Shown: piece by piece, positions 36,535-47,016 of the stretch
Position numbering within the stretch: the stretch's first letter is position 1
Layout: each line of letters begins with the position of its first letter
Assembly (NCBI RefSeq): GCF_028649455.1
Contig: NZ_JAQSIO010000012.1
Location: forward strand, 1-64,000
From: Curvibacter microcysteis
GTDB lineage: Bacteria; Pseudomonadota; Gammaproteobacteria; Burkholderiales; Burkholderiaceae_C
DNA: 64,000 nucleotides
Direction of reading: 5' to 3'
Translations under genes and position numbers: made by a program
The notes under the pieces: generated by a model
Seen by the model: the letters and a program-made list of their open reading frames with translations, nothing else
The model's database searches: none
Told to the model about the DNA's origin: nothing

Positions 36535-39500
36535 TCAGGCCAGACCGCGCGCCAGCACCGGGGCCAGCGCGCGCCCGGTGTGGGTGCCGCGCTGCACCAG
36601 GCCTTCGGGCGTGGTGGCGGCCACGATGCGACCGCCGTCCTTGCCGCCTTCAGGCCCCAGGTCAATGACCCAGTCGGCCTCGGCCATCACGTCCAGGTCG
36701 TGCTCGATCACCACCACGCTGTGGCCGCCGTTGACCAGGCGGTGCAGCACATGGATGAGCTTCTCGACATCGGCCATGTGCAACCCCACGGTGGGCTCGT
36801 CGAGCACATACAGGGTGTGCGGCGCCTTGTTGCCGCGCCGGGTGACGTCGTCGCGCACCTTGCTGAGCTCGGTCACCAGCTTGATGCGCTGTGCCTCGCC
36901 GCCGCTCAGCGTGGGCGAAGGCTGGCCCAGGGTGAGGTAGCCCAAACCCACGTCCTTGAGCAGCTGCAGCGGGTGGCTGATGTGGGGCATGGAGGCGAAG
37001 AAATCGACCGCCTCATCCACCTCCATCTGCAACACATCGCCAATGCTCTTGCCACGCCAGGTGACGGCCAGGGTCTCGGGGTTGAAACGCGCGCCGTGGC
37101 AGGTCTCGCAAGGCACTTTCACATCGGGCAGGAAGCTCATCTCGATGGTGCGCACGCCCGCGCCTTCGCAGGCCGGGCAACGGCCTTCGCCCGTGTTGAA
37201 GGAGAAGCGCCCCGCCGCGTAGCCGCGCGCCTTGGCCTCCAGCGTCTCGGCGAACAGCTTGCGGATGGTGTCCCAGAAGCCGATGTAGGTCGCCGGGCAG
37301 CTGCGCGGCGTCTTGCCGATGGGGGTCTGGTCCACTTCCAGCACGCGGTCCACCGACTCGTAGCCGGTCACGCCGCTGCAGCCCACGCGGGGCGGCAGGC
37401 GGCCTTCGGCCAGCGCGGTGCGCCCGGCCTGGGTGCTGCGCAAGGCCACCAGGGCCTGGACATTGGCCAGCAGCACATCGCGCGCCAGCGTGGACTTGCC
37501 CGAACCGGACACCCCGGTCACCGCCACCAGGCGCTTGAGCGGCACCTGCACCGTGACGTTGGCCAGGTTGTGCAACTGGGCGCCGGTGACGCTGAGCCAC
37601 TGCCCGCCCTCGGGCTCGGACAGCACGGGCCGGCGCGGCGCCAGCGGGTGACGCATGGCGTCGCGCAGGTAGCGGCCGGTGACCGACTCGGCGCAAGCGC
37701 CAATCTGCTCGGCCGTGCCCTGGGCCACCAGGCGGCCCCCGCGCTTGCCAGCGCTGGGGCCGATGTCGATGATGTGGTCGGCGTGGCGGATGGTGTCCTC
37801 GTCGTGCTCCACCACCACCAGGGTGTTGCCCTTGTCGCTGAGGCTTTGCAAGGCCTTGAGCAGGATCTGGTTGTCGCGCGGGTGCAGTCCGATGGTGGGC
37901 TCGTCGAGCACGTAGCAAACACCTTGCAGGTTGCTGCCCAGCTGGGCGGCCAGGCGGATGCGTTGTGCCTCACCGCCACTGAGCGTGGGCGCACCGCGGT
38001 CCAGCGTCAGGTAGCCCAGGCCCACTTCGTCGAGGAAGTCGAGCCGGCTCTTGATTTCAGGGATCAGGTCGCGGGCGATGTCGCGCTCACGCTGGCTGAG
38101 TTCGTCCACCAGGGACAGCGACTCCACCCACTGCCGCACCTCCAGCACCGACAGGCGCGCGGTGTCCGTGATGCCGACACGGGCGAACTTGACCGCCCGC
38201 GCCACCGCGTTGAGCCGGGTGCCTTCGCAGCTGGGGCAGGCCTCGTCGACCAGGTCTTCCACCTCGGGCTCGGCAAAGGTTTGCTCGCGGCCTTTGTGGT
38301 CGTCGTCACGCACCGAGTCATCGAGCGCCTTGCGCTGCTCTTTGCTCAGGCGCACGCCCGTGCCCACGCAGTCGGGGCACCAGCCGTGCTTGCTGTTGTA
38401 GCTGAACAGGCGCGGGTCGAGCTCGGCGTAGCTGGTGCTGCACACCGGGCAGGCGCGCTTGGTGCTGTACTGGGTCAGGCGGCCGATGGCGGCGGTGGAG
38501 CGACCTTCTTCGATCGCTTGCTGCAAGCCGTCCAGCTCGCTGAGCACATGCAGCACGCCCTTGCCCTGGTCCAGCGCCGTGGCCAGGCCGCTGCGCAGCA
38601 AGGCCTCGTTGTCGGGCCGCACCCACAGGCTGAGCACGGGCAGCTCAATGGTGTGTTCCTTGAAGCGGTCGATGCGCGGGAAGCCCGTGGTGGGCAGGAA
38701 CTGGCCGTCCACCCGCAAGTGGGTGTAGCCGCGCGGACGCGCCCAGTCGGCCAGCTCGGTGTAGACGCCCTTGCGGTTGATCACCAGGGGCGCCAGCAAA
38801 CCGATGTGCTGGTCCCGGAAGTTCTTCATCAGCTGGGCCACGATGCTGTCCAGCGTCTGCGGCTGCACCGCCGCGCCGTCGTGCACGCAATGCTGCACGC
38901 CCAGCTTGACGTAGAGCAGGCGCAGGAAGTGCCACACCTCGGTGGTGGTGCCGACGGTGGACTTGCGCCCGCCGCGCGACAGGCGCTGCTCGATGGCCAC
39001 CGTGGGCGGGATGCCATAGACCGCGTCGACCTCGGGCCGGCCCGCCGGCTGCACGATGCTGCGCGCATAGGCGTTCAGGCTTTCGAGGTAGCGGCGCTGG
39101 CCCTCGTTGAACAGGATGTCAAAGGCCAGCGTCGACTTGCCCGAGCCGCTGACGCCCGTGACCACGCTGAACTTGCCGCGGGGGATGTCCACCGACAGGC
39201 CTTTGAGGTTGTGCTCGCGCGCATTGACGATCTGGATCGCATCGGCCCCGTGCGCGGGCGCCTGGCGCTTGGCACGGATCAGGGTCTGCAGCGGCACGCC
39301 TTCGGCCACCGCGTGGGCGCCCAAGCCCATGCTGCGGTCGTACTCGCGCAAGGCCTGGCCGGTGTGCGAGCTGGGGTGGGCGCGCACGTCATCGGGGGTG
39401 CCTTCGGCCACGATCAGGCCGCCGCCGTCACCGCCTTCGGGGCCCAGGTCGATCAGCCAGTCGCTGGCCCGGATCACGTCGAGGTTGTGCTCGATCACCA

Positions 39501-42282
39501 GCAGCGAATGCCCGGCCTCCAGCAACTTGCGCAACGCGCGCATCAGCTTGGCGATGTCGTCAAAGTGCAGACCGGTGGTGGGTTCGTCGAACAGGAACAG
39601 CGTGCCTTTGCGCGCCACCGGCTGGCGGCTGCTGCTGCCGTTCTTGGCCGCCTCGGCCAGGAAGCCCGCGAGCTTGAGGCGCTGCGCCTCGCCGCCCGAC
39701 AGCGTGGGCACGGGCTGGCCCAGCTTGACGTACTCCAGGCCCACGTCCACGATGGGCTGCAGCGCGCGCAGCACCTCGCGGTCGCCTGCGAACAATGCCA
39801 CGGCCTCGCTGACGGTCAGGTTCAGCACCCCGGCCACGCTGAGGCTGCGGCCACCGCGCTCGACCTGGACCTCCAGGATCTCGGGCCGGTAGCGCTGGCC
39901 GTCGCAGTCCTGGCAGCGCAGGTAGACGTCGGACAGGAACTGCATCTCCACATGCTCAAAGCCCGAGCCGCCGCAGGTGGGGCAGCGCCCGTCGCCGCTG
40001 TTGAAGCTGAACTTGCTGGCGGTGTAGCAGCGCTCGCGCGCCAGCGGCGCGGTGGCGAAGATTTCACGCAGGGCGTCCCAGGCCCCGACATAGCTGACGG
40101 GGTTGGAGCGCGCGGTCTTGCCAATCGGCGACTGGTCGACAAACACCACCTCGCTGAGGTGGTCGGCGCCCAGCAGGCGGTCGTGCAGGCCCGGGGTTTC
40201 GGTGGCCTTGCCAAAGTGGCGCAGCAGGGCCGGCGCCAGCACGTCCTGGATCAGCGAGGACTTGCCCGAGCCGGACACCCCGGTCACACAGACCAGGCGT
40301 TGCAAGGGGATGTCGACCGAGATGTTCTTCAGGTTGTGCTCGCGCGCGCCTTCCAGGATGAGGCGCGGCGTGTTGTCCGTGACCAGGCGCTGGAAGCCCA
40401 GGCTGACCTGCTTGCGCGCGCCCAGGTACTGGCCGGTCAGGGTGTCGGCACGGCGCAAATCGTCGGTGCTGCCGTCGAAGACGATTTCGCCGCCGCGCTC
40501 GCCCGGGCCGGGGCCCATGTCGATCATGCGGTCGGCCGCCAGCATGACGGCCGGGTCGTGCTCCACCACCACCAGGGTGTTGCCCGCGTCACGCAGGCGG
40601 TGCATGGCCTCAGTGATGCGGTTCATGTCGCGCGGGTGCAGGCCGATGCTGGGCTCGTCCAGCACGAACAAGGTGTTCACCAGCGAGGTGCCCAGCGCGG
40701 TGGTCAGGTTGATGCGCTGCACCTCGCCGCCCGACAGGGTGCGGCTTTGCCGGTCCAGCGTCAGGTAGCCAATGCCCACGTCGCACAGGTAGCGCAGTCG
40801 GGTGGTGATTTCTTCGTACAGCAGCTTCAGGGCCTGGATCTCACCGTCCGCACCGGTGCCGGCCTGCGGCAGGTGCAGGGCATCAAAAAAGCGGCGCAAC
40901 CGGTCCAGCGGCAAGAGCATCAGGTCGTGCAGGCACAGCCCTGGCAGGGCCTCCAATTGGTCGCGGCGCCAGCCCACGCCCGCCGGCATGAAGCGCTGGC
41001 CCGGGGCCAGCACGGCGTCGGCCGCCTCGCGCGAGCCCAGGCGCCAGAGCAGGCTCTCGGTCTTCAGGCGCGCGCCGGCGCAGGTGCCGCACGGGGTGTA
41101 GCTGCGGTACTTGGACAGCAGCACCCGGATGTGCATCTTGTAGCTCTTGGTCTCCAGGTACTCGAAGAAGCGCTTGACGCCGTACCAGTGCTGGTTCCAT
41201 TTGCCGTTCCAGTTGGGCGAGCCCTGGATCACCCAGTGCTGCTGTTCGGGGGTGAGCTTGTACCAGGGCGTGTCGCGCGGGATGCCCGCCGCCTCGGCGT
41301 GGCGCATCAGGTCGTCCTGGCACTCGGCCCAGGCCGGCGTCTGCATGGGCTTGATGGCACCGGCCCGCAAGGTCAGCTTGTCGTTGGGGATGACCAGGCC
41401 GTAGTCGACGCCGATCACGCGGCCAAAACCCCGGCAGACCTCGCAAGCGCCCACCGCCGAATTGAAGGAAAAGGCCGAAGGAATCGGCTCGCTGTAGCGC
41501 TGGTCGCTGTCCGGGCAGTGCAGGCCGGTCGAGAAGCGCCACAGTTCAGGCGCTTCCTCGCCCTGGGTCGCATAGACATTCAAGCGCCCGCTGCCGCGCT
41601 TGAGGGCTGTTTCGATGGCTTCAATGACGCGCACCTTCTCCGCTGTGCCGACGCGAAAACGGTCGGCCACCACGTCCAGCACCTTGCGCGGGCCGGTGGG
41701 CGTGGCCACTTCGCGCTCGGCCTGCACCCGGGTGAAACCGCTGGCCAGCAGCCATTGCTCGACCTCCTCGGCGCTGGTGCTGGCGGGCAGCTCGACCGGG
41801 AAGGTCAGCACCAGGCGCGGCTCCTGGCCGTCCACGGCCTGGGCCTGGGCCCGTGCCAGCAGCTGGGTGTAGATGGTTTCGGGCGAATCGTGGCGCACCG
41901 GCTGCGCGGTCTGCTGGTCAAACAGCTGGGCGGCGCGCGCGAACAGGAGCTTCAGGTGGTCGTTCAGCTCGGTCATCGTGCCCACGGTGGAGCGCGAGCT
42001 GCGCACCGGGTTGGTCTGGTCGATGGCGATCGCGGGTGGCACGCCCTCGACCCGGTCCACGGCGGGCTTGTCCATGCGGTCCAGGAACTGGCGCGCGTAG
42101 GCGGAGAAGGTCTCCACATAGCGGCGCTGGCCTTCGGCATACAAGGTGTCGAACACCAGGCTGGATTTGCCGGATCCGCTGGGCCCGGTGACCACGGTCA
42201 GTTCACCCGTGCGGATGTCCAGATCGAGGTTCTTCAGGTTGTGCTGGCGGGCGCCGCGGATTTTGATGAGTCCCTGGGTCAT
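36535..42282 (-). CDS. uvrA: Double-length UvrA (tandem excinuclease ABC subunit A)
   Basis: A 1915-residue protein consisting of two UvrA-like halves in tandem, against about 940 residues for ordinary UvrA. Four P-loops (GPSGSGKSS near 33; GVSGSGKSS near 665; GVSGSGKST near 1039 and 1587) and four ABC signatures LSGGE (near 515, 860, 1435, 1790) are intact. Each half retains CxxC-type zinc modules, such as [11 protein letters not shown]...CQDCDG in the first and [11 protein letters not shown]...CETCHG in the second. UvrA dimers normally find bulky DNA lesions and load UvrB; a fused dimer-like form could act as a monomer. The start [13 protein letters not shown] at 42282 has the best fit. No uvrB or uvrC is near, and the usual uvrA-ssb context is absent, so it may be a paralogue of the housekeeping gene. 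Confidence 0.92.
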   Translation of the reverse strand: MTQGLIKIRGARQHNLKNLDLDIRTGELTVVTGPSGSGKSSLVFDTLYAEGQRRYVETFSAYARQFLDRMDKPAVDRVEGVPPAIAIDQTNPVRSSRSTVGTMTELNDHLKLLFARAAQLFDQQTAQPVRHDSPETIYTQLLARAQAQAVDGQEPRLVLTFPVELPASTSAEEVEQWLLASGFTRVQAEREVATPTGPRKVLDVVADRFRVGTAEKVRVIEAIETALKRGSGRLNVYATQGEEAPELWRFSTGLHCPDSDQRYSEPIPSAFSFNSAVGACEVCRGFGRVIGVDYGLVIPNDKLTLRAGAIKPMQTPAWAECQDDLMRHAEAAGIPRDTPWYKLTPEQQHWVIQGSPNWNGKWNQHWYGVKRFFEYLETKSYKMHIRVLLSKYRSYTPCGTCAGARLKTESLLWRLGSREAADAVLAPGQRFMPAGVGWRRDQLEALPGLCLHDLMLLPLDRLRRFFDALHLPQAGTGADGEIQALKLLYEEITTRLRYLCDVGIGYLTLDRQSRTLSGGEVQRINLTTALGTSLVNTLFVLDEPSIGLHPRDMNRITEAMHRLRDAGNTLVVVEHDPAVMLAADRMIDMGPGPGERGGEIVFDGSTDDLRRADTLTGQYLGARKQVSLGFQRLVTDNTPRLILEGAREHNLKNISVDIPLQRLVCVTGVSGSGKSSLIQDVLAPALLRHFGKATETPGLHDRLLGADHLSEVVFVDQSPIGKTARSNPVSYVGAWDALREIFATAPLARERCYTASKFSFNSGDGRCPTCGGSGFEHVEMQFLSDVYLRCQDCDGQRYRPEILEVQVERGGRSLSVAGVLNLTVSEAVALFAGDREVLRALQPIVDVGLEYVKLGQPVPTLSGGEAQRLKLAGFLAEAAKNGSSSRQPVARKGTLFLFDEPTTGLHFDDIAKLMRALRKLLEAGHSLLVIEHNLDVIRASDWLIDLGPEGGDGGGLIVAEGTPDDVRAHPSSHTGQALREYDRSMGLGAHAVAEGVPLQTLIRAKRQAPAHGADAIQIVNAREHNLKGLSVDIPRGKFSVVTGVSGSGKSTLAFDILFNEGQRRYLESLNAYARSIVQPAGRPEVDAVYGIPPTVAIEQRLSRGGRKSTVGTTTEVWHFLRLLYVKLGVQHCVHDGAAVQPQTLDSIVAQLMKNFRDQHIGLLAPLVINRKGVYTELADWARPRGYTHLRVDGQFLPTTGFPRIDRFKEHTIELPVLSLWVRPDNEALLRSGLATALDQGKGVLHVLSELDGLQQAIEEGRSTAAIGRLTQYSTKRACPVCSTSYAELDPRLFSYNSKHGWCPDCVGTGVRLSKEQRKALDDSVRDDDHKGREQTFAEPEVEDLVDEACPSCEGTRLNAVARAVKFARVGITDTARLSVLEVRQWVESLSLVDELSQRERDIARDLIPEIKSRLDFLDEVGLGYLTLDRGAPTLSGGEAQRIRLAAQLGSNLQGVCYVLDEPTIGLHPRDNQILLKALQSLSDKGNTLVVVEHDEDTIRHADHIIDIGPSAGKRGGRLVAQGTAEQIGACAESVTGRYLRDAMRHPLAPRRPVLSEPEGGQWLSVTGAQLHNLANVTVQVPLKRLVAVTGVSGSGKSTLARDVLLANVQALVALRSTQAGRTALAEGRLPPRVGCSGVTGYESVDRVLEVDQTPIGKTPRSCPATYIGFWDTIRKLFAETLEAKARGYAAGRFSFNTGEGRCPACEGAGVRTIEMSFLPDVKVPCETCHGARFNPETLAVTWRGKSIGDVLQMEVDEAVDFFASMPHISHPLQLLKDVGLGYLTLGQPSPTLSGGEAQRIKLVTELSKVRDDVTRRGNKAPHTLYVLDEPTVGLHMADVEKLIHVLHRLVNGGHSVVVIEHDLDVMAEADWVIDLGPEGGKDGGRIVAATTPEGLVQRGTHTGRALAPVLARGLA

Positions 42283-42380
42283 GTCGTGCTCGATTCGGGT
42301 GAAGGCCAAACATTTTAGGCAGGGGTGGCGCCGACCCTTGGGGCCCAGGTCAATGCCCTTGGATTCGACTCAGCGGACAC

Positions 42381-42414
42381 AAAAAAGCCCCGGCACCCTG
42401 GTGGGGGCCGGGGC
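42381..42414 (-). terminator. Intrinsic terminator of the 75-residue membrane protein gene
   Basis: On the minus strand GCCCCGGC (42414-42407) pairs with GCCGGGGC (42394-42387), followed by six U residues (42386-42381). It lies about 20 bases past the stop codon and before uvrA. Confidence 0.92.
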
Positions 42415-42433
42415 CGGTCGGGCCAGGCTGGGC

Positions 42434-42661
42434 TTACTTGGCGGGCGCAGCGGGGGCGGCCGCCGGGGCCTCGGCAGGAGCGGGTGCCGCTGCCGGGGCT
42501 GGCGCAGCCGCAGGAGCGGCGGGGGCGGCGGGCGCCGGCTCGGGCGCGTGGGTGTCGGCGCCGTGCTTCTCGCCCCCCATGTCCAGGCTGTCACCGCCCT
42601 TCATGATCACGAACATGGCGACGGCAGCGAAGGCGATGAACGCCACAAGAATTTTCCACAT
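42434..42661 (-). CDS. Small single-pass membrane protein with Ala/Pro tail
   Basis: A 75-residue protein: one hydrophobic helix (MWKILVAFIAFAAVAMFVIM), a short charged linker (KGGDSLDMGGEKHG) and a C-terminal tail made almost entirely of alanine and proline. The start MWKILV at 42661 has GGAG upstream (GTTGGAGATTCAATC). It has its own terminator, which supports it being a real gene. No family is recognised; small Ala/Pro-tailed membrane proteins are common in this bacterial group. The tail may span the periplasm or wall. It lies between uvrA and the MFS transporter gene. Confidence 0.72.
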   Translation of the reverse strand: MWKILVAFIAFAAVAMFVIMKGGDSLDMGGEKHGADTHAPEPAPAAPAAPAAAPAPAAAPAPAEAPAAAPAAPAK

Positions 42662-42831
42662 GATTGAATCTCCAACTCGGTCTTCTTCTTGAACAGACTG
42701 GCCACCGGCGACATACCCGTGGCGCCATTCAAGCCAGCCGCCGGACAAGGGCCAGCGGCTCGCTTGAATGGCGGGTGGACTGACCACCCACCTGGGGGCC
42801 GAACCGCGGGGCAGTTCGGCCGGGCTCAGAC

Positions 42832-44496
42832 TCAGTCGCCGGCGTAGATGTCGACGTCCTTGGTTTCACGCACGAAGATCAGGCCAATGACCAGGGTGAC
42901 CGCAGCGATCACGATCGGGTACCAGAGGCCGTAGTACATGTTGCCGTTCTGCGCCACCATGGCAAAGCTGATGGTGGGCAGCAAGCCGCCAAACCAGCCG
43001 TTGCCGATGTGGTACGGCAAGCTCATGGAGGTGTAGCGGATGCGGGTCGGGAACAGCTCGACCAGCATGGCGGCGATCGGGCCGTACACCATGGTCACGT
43101 AGATCACCAGCACCGTCAGGATGGCAATGATGGCGAGCTTGTCGACCTTGGCCGGGTCGGCCTTGCTGGGGTAGCCCGCGGCCTTGAGGGCTTCGGACAC
43201 ATCCTTCTTGAAGGCGGCGATGGCCTTGACGCTGTCTTCGTCGAACTTGTAGTTCACGACCTTGCCCACCGGGGCGGTGATTTCCTTGTCACCAATCTTC
43301 ACCTTGGCCGGGCCAGGGGCTGCCGCGACTTGGTTGTCGTAGCTGACCGAGTTCTGGGCCAGGAATCGCTTGGCGATGTCGCAGGACTTGTAGAAGTCGA
43401 TTTCACGCGCCACCGGGTTGCCCTGGAAGGAGCAGTCATCGGCAGCAGCGCTCACCACGATCTGGTTCTTCACTTGCGCCGCGGCCAGGTCCGGGTTGGC
43501 GGCATTGGTCAAGGCCTTGAACAGCGGGAAGTACGTCACCACGGCCAGCAGCATGCCCGCCAAGATGATGGGTTTGCGACCGATGCGGTCCGACAGCGCG
43601 CCAAAGACCACAAAGAAGGGCGTACCAATCAGCAGGGCCACGGCCACCAGGATGTTGGCGGTGGCGCCATCGACCTTCAGCACGCTGGTCAGGAAGAACA
43701 GCGCATAGAACTGGCCGGTGTACCACACCACGGCTTGACCAGCGACCAGACCGAACAGGGCCAGGATCACGACCTTCAGGTTCTTCCATTGGCCGAAAGC
43801 TTCGGTCAGCGGGGCCTTGGAGGTCTTGCCTTCGGCCTTCATCTTCTTGAAGGCAGGCGATTCATTCATCGAGAGGCGGATGAACACCGAGATGCCCAGC
43901 AGCAGGATGGACACCAGGAAAGGCACGCGCCAGCCCCAATCGGCGAACGCGGCTTCACCGATCACGGTGCGGGTGCCCAGGATCACCATCAGCGACAGGA
44001 ACAGGCCCAGGGTGGCGGTGGTCTGGATCCAGGCCGTGTAGGCACCGCGCTGGCCGTGCGGGGCGTGCTCGGCCACGTAGGTGGCCGCACCGCCGTACTC
44101 GCCGCCGAGCGCCAGGCCTTGCAGCATGCGCAGTGCGATCAAGATGATGGGCGCGGCCACGCCGATGGTGGCGTAGGACGGCAGCACCCCGACGATGAAG
44201 GTCGACAAGCCCATCAGCAAGATGGTCACCAGGAAGGTGTACTTGCGCCCGATCATGTCGCCGAGTCGGCCGAACACCAGCGCACCGAAGGGGCGCACGA
44301 TGAAGCCCGCCGCGAACGCCAGCAGGGCGAAGATGAACGCCGCACTCGGGTCCAGGCCCGAGAAAAATTGCTTGGCAATGATCGCCGCCAGCGATCCATA
44401 CAGATAGAAGTCGTACCACTCGAATACGGTGCCGAGCGAGGAAGCGAAGATGACCTTCTTTTCTTCCGCCGTCATGGGCCTGGGTGCAGCTGCCAT
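42832..44496 (-). CDS. MFS transporter of the metabolite:H+ symporter (ProP/ShiA-like) group
   Basis: A 554-residue 12-helix transporter. The N-terminus has the MHS pattern ASSLGTVFEWYDFYLYG and the MFS loop motif GRLGDMIGRK between helices 2 and 3. Relative to family members of about 430 residues, there is an insertion of about 95 residues (about 352-448) after the DRIGRKP loop and following helix; it is hydrophilic and holds two cysteines (DDCSF, KSCD), so it could form a disulfide-bearing external domain. The start at ATG 44496 is preceded by GGAG at six bases. It is divergent from yjcH-actP, so a carboxylate substrate is possible but not shown. Confidence 0.9.
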   Translation of the reverse strand: MAAAPRPMTAEEKKVIFASSLGTVFEWYDFYLYGSLAAIIAKQFFSGLDPSAAFIFALLAFAAGFIVRPFGALVFGRLGDMIGRKYTFLVTILLMGLSTFIVGVLPSYATIGVAAPIILIALRMLQGLALGGEYGGAATYVAEHAPHGQRGAYTAWIQTTATLGLFLSLMVILGTRTVIGEAAFADWGWRVPFLVSILLLGISVFIRLSMNESPAFKKMKAEGKTSKAPLTEAFGQWKNLKVVILALFGLVAGQAVVWYTGQFYALFFLTSVLKVDGATANILVAVALLIGTPFFVVFGALSDRIGRKPIILAGMLLAVVTYFPLFKALTNAANPDLAAAQVKNQIVVSAAADDCSFQGNPVAREIDFYKSCDIAKRFLAQNSVSYDNQVAAAPGPAKVKIGDKEITAPVGKVVNYKFDEDSVKAIAAFKKDVSEALKAAGYPSKADPAKVDKLAIIAILTVLVIYVTMVYGPIAAMLVELFPTRIRYTSMSLPYHIGNGWFGGLLPTISFAMVAQNGNMYYGLWYPIVIAAVTLVIGLIFVRETKDVDIYAGD

Positions 44497-44877
44497 GGTT
44501 GTCTCCATTTGGGTTTGTTGTTCGACACCTAACGCCTAGTGTCGGAATCAAATGTCAAAAAATTCGCTGACCGTTCCCTGACAAATTCGGCAGAAAAAAG
44601 GCCGTTCAGGCGGTAAATCGACCGTCTCAGTGTTTGTACCGATAGGGCTTTCTCTAGGCCCCTGATTTGCCTGGATTTACAAATTGACAAACATCAAGAA
44701 CCCCCTTGAAAACCGCATGGATACTGGGTTTCAAGAAGTCAAAAGGACTCTTGACTGAGATTCCTTATCCCTAACTTACGTAAGGACTTGGTCAGCCCCC
44801 CTGCCCACAATCGACCCGCCAAGACAGCCCTCACCGGCTGTCCCTGACATCCGATCCACCCACTGGAGAGAGACATC
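44497..44877. promoter_or_regulatory. Divergent regulatory region between MFS transporter and yjcH-actP
   Basis: About 380 bases without a gene. It includes a TTGACA at 44684-44689 and a TTGACT at 44751-44756, neither with a convincing -10 box, and a perfect 10-base palindrome CTTACGTAAG at 44775-44784, about 95 bases before the yjcH ATG. Expression of actP genes is commonly controlled by acetate-responsive two-component systems, so the palindrome is a candidate operator. Confidence 0.45.
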
Positions 44878-45186
44878 ATGAGCGACCCGATTGTCGACAA
44901 GATAAAAAGCAACCCCAAGTACCAAGAGCTGCAGAAAAAACGCAACGGTCTCGGTTTTCTGCTGACCGTGCTGATGTTGGTCGTGTACTACGGCTACATC
45001 GCGCTGATCGCCTTCAACAAGCCCTTCCTGGCCCAACCCGTGGGCGAGGGCGTGACCTCGCTGGGCATCCCCATTGGCATGGGCGTGATCATCTTCACCA
45101 TCATCATCACCGGCATCTATGTGAAGCGCGCCAACGGCGAGTTTGACCAGCTGACCAAGGAAATCCTGAAGGACGCCAACCAATGA
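44878..45186 (+). CDS. yjcH: DUF485 domain membrane protein (YjcH)
   Basis: A 102-residue inner-membrane protein with two transmembrane helices (about 25-45 and 60-82) and the DUF485 pattern: an N-terminal helix [19 protein letters not shown] and a C-terminal FDQLTKEIL. YjcH-type proteins accompany the acetate symporter ActP and are co-transcribed with it; their role in transport is not settled. A strong ribosome site (GGAGAGAG) precedes the ATG, and the stop overlaps the actP start by four bases. Confidence 0.93.
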   Translation: MSDPIVDKIKSNPKYQELQKKRNGLGFLLTVLMLVVYYGYIALIAFNKPFLAQPVGEGVTSLGIPIGMGVIIFTIIITGIYVKRANGEFDQLTKEILKDANQ

Positions 45187-46916
45187 ACACCAAGTCACTT
45201 CAATGGGCCCTGGCTTCGGCACTGAGCCTGGCGGCTGCGGGCTCCGCTCTGGCCGCCGGTGGCGACCTCGGCGAATCGGCCAAGCAGTCCACCAACTGGA
45301 CCGCCATCCTCATGTTCGGCGCCTTCGTGGCCGGCACCCTGTGGATCACCAAATGGGCGGCGGCCAAGACCAAATCGGCCTCTGACTTCTACACCGCTGG
45401 CGGCGGCATCACCGGATTCCAGAACGGCCTGGCCATCGCGGGCGACTACATGTCGGCCGCCTCCTTCCTGGGCATCTCGGCGGCCGTGATGGCCACGGGC
45501 TACGATGGCCTGATCTACTCGATCGGCTTCCTGGTGGGCTGGCCCATCATCACCTTCCTGATGGCCGAGCGCCTGCGCAACCTGGGCAAGTTCACCTTTG
45601 CCGACGTGGCCGGTTACCGCTTCCAGCAAACCCCGATCCGCGCCTTCGCGGCCTCGGGCACCCTGGTGGTGGTGGCCTTCTACCTGATCGCCCAGATGGT
45701 GGGTGCGGGCCAGCTGATCAAGCTCTTGTTCGGCCTGGAGTACTGGATGGCCGTGGTCATCGTCGGCGCGCTGATGATGGTCTACGTGCTGTTCGGCGGC
45801 ATGACCGCCACCACCTGGGTGCAGATCATCAAGGCCTGCATGCTGCTGGCGGGCGTGAGCTTCATGGCCTTCATGGTGCTGGCCAAGTACGGTTTCAGCC
45901 CCGAAGCGCTGTTTGCAGAAGGCGTGAAGGTCAAGGCCGCCATCGCCGCCAACGCCGGCAAGACGCCTGAGGAAGCCGCCAAGATCGGCCTGTCGCTGAT
46001 GGGCCCGGGCGGCTTCATCAAGGACCCGATCTCCGCCATCTCCTTCGGCATGGCGCTGATGTTCGGCACCGCCGGCCTGCCCCACATCCTGATGCGCTTC
46101 TTTACCGTGCCGGACGCCAAGGAAGCCCGCAAGTCGGTGCTGTGGGCCACCACCTGGATTGGCTACTTCTACGTGCTGATCTTCATCATCGGCTTCGGCG
46201 CCACCACCCTGGTGTTGACCAACCCCGAAATGGCCGATGTGGCCAAGGGCGTGATCAAAGGCGGCGCTGGCACGGCCAACATGGCGGCGGTGCTGGTGGC
46301 CAAGTCGGTCGGCGGCGATGTGTTCTACGGCTTCATCTCGGCCGTGGCCTTTGCCACCATCTTGGCCGTGGTGGCGGGCCTGACCCTGTCGGGTGCCTCC
46401 GCCGTGTCGCATGACCTGTACGCCACCGTGTTCAAGAATGGCAAGGCCGACAGCGCCGCCGAGCTGAAGGTGTCGCGCCTGACCACCATCGCCCTGGGCG
46501 TTGTGGCGGTGGTGCTGGGCATTGCCTTCGAGAAGCAGAACATCGCCTTCATGGTGTCGCTGGCCTTCGCGATTGCCGCCTCGGCCAACTTCCCGGTGCT
46601 GTTCCTGTCGGTGCTCTGGAAGGACTGCACCACCAAGGGCGCGGTGATCGGTGGCTTCCTGGGCCTGATCTCCTCGGTGGGCCTGACCATCGTGTCGCCC
46701 TCGGTGTGGGAAGCCACGCTGGGCTACCCCAAGGGCTCGGCCTGGTTCCCTTACTCGTCGCCGGCCCTGTTCTCGATGTCCATCGGCTTCTTCGGTGTGT
46801 GGCTGTTCTCGGTGCTGGACCGCAGCGCCCAAGCCACCAAGGAACGCGCCGCCTTCGCTTCGCAGCAAGTGCGCTCGGAAACCGGCCTCGGTGCCGCCGG
46901 CGCCTCGGGCCACTGA
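45183..46916 (+). CDS. actP: Cation/acetate symporter ActP
   Basis: A 577-residue member of the sodium:solute symporter family that takes up acetate and related short monocarboxylates. The N-terminus looks like a cleavable signal ([24 protein letters not shown]), as in E. coli ActP, followed by 13 helices. Family patterns include [30 protein letters not shown] and the SSS signature in the middle ([14 protein letters not shown]). It is coupled to yjcH and ends at a strong terminator. The convergent downstream genes (exonuclease, cNMP/CBS protein) belong to the neighbourhood often seen with acetate-use genes. Confidence 0.96.
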   Translation: MNTKSLQWALASALSLAAAGSALAAGGDLGESAKQSTNWTAILMFGAFVAGTLWITKWAAAKTKSASDFYTAGGGITGFQNGLAIAGDYMSAASFLGISAAVMATGYDGLIYSIGFLVGWPIITFLMAERLRNLGKFTFADVAGYRFQQTPIRAFAASGTLVVVAFYLIAQMVGAGQLIKLLFGLEYWMAVVIVGALMMVYVLFGGMTATTWVQIIKACMLLAGVSFMAFMVLAKYGFSPEALFAEGVKVKAAIAANAGKTPEEAAKIGLSLMGPGGFIKDPISAISFGMALMFGTAGLPHILMRFFTVPDAKEARKSVLWATTWIGYFYVLIFIIGFGATTLVLTNPEMADVAKGVIKGGAGTANMAAVLVAKSVGGDVFYGFISAVAFATILAVVAGLTLSGASAVSHDLYATVFKNGKADSAAELKVSRLTTIALGVVAVVLGIAFEKQNIAFMVSLAFAIAASANFPVLFLSVLWKDCTTKGAVIGGFLGLISSVGLTIVSPSVWEATLGYPKGSAWFPYSSPALFSMSIGFFGVWLFSVLDRSAQATKERAAFASQQVRSETGLGAAGASGH

Positions 46917-46970
46917 GCCCACCGCTGCCTGGCCTCCCAGCCTGCCTCAGGGCCGCTGGGGGCCCCTCCC

Positions 46971-46996
46971 AACCGGGCTTCGGCCCGGTTTTTTTT
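46971..46996 (+). terminator. Intrinsic terminator of yjcH-actP
   Basis: Perfect stem AACCGGGC/GCCCGGTT (46971-46978, 46983-46990) with the stable UUCG tetraloop, followed by a U-run that continues to 46996. The A residues flanking the other side are too few for good function toward the minus strand. Confidence 0.95.
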
Positions 46997-47016
46997 CGCC
47001 TGCGCCCCGGGTGGGA

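Noticed and set aside
36580-42318. A 1912-codon open frame on the plus strand opposite uvrA
   Set aside because: It is the antisense shadow of uvrA in GC-rich DNA: composition is Gln/His/Ala/Gly-rich, with no recognisable domain, and it tracks the UvrA codons exactly.
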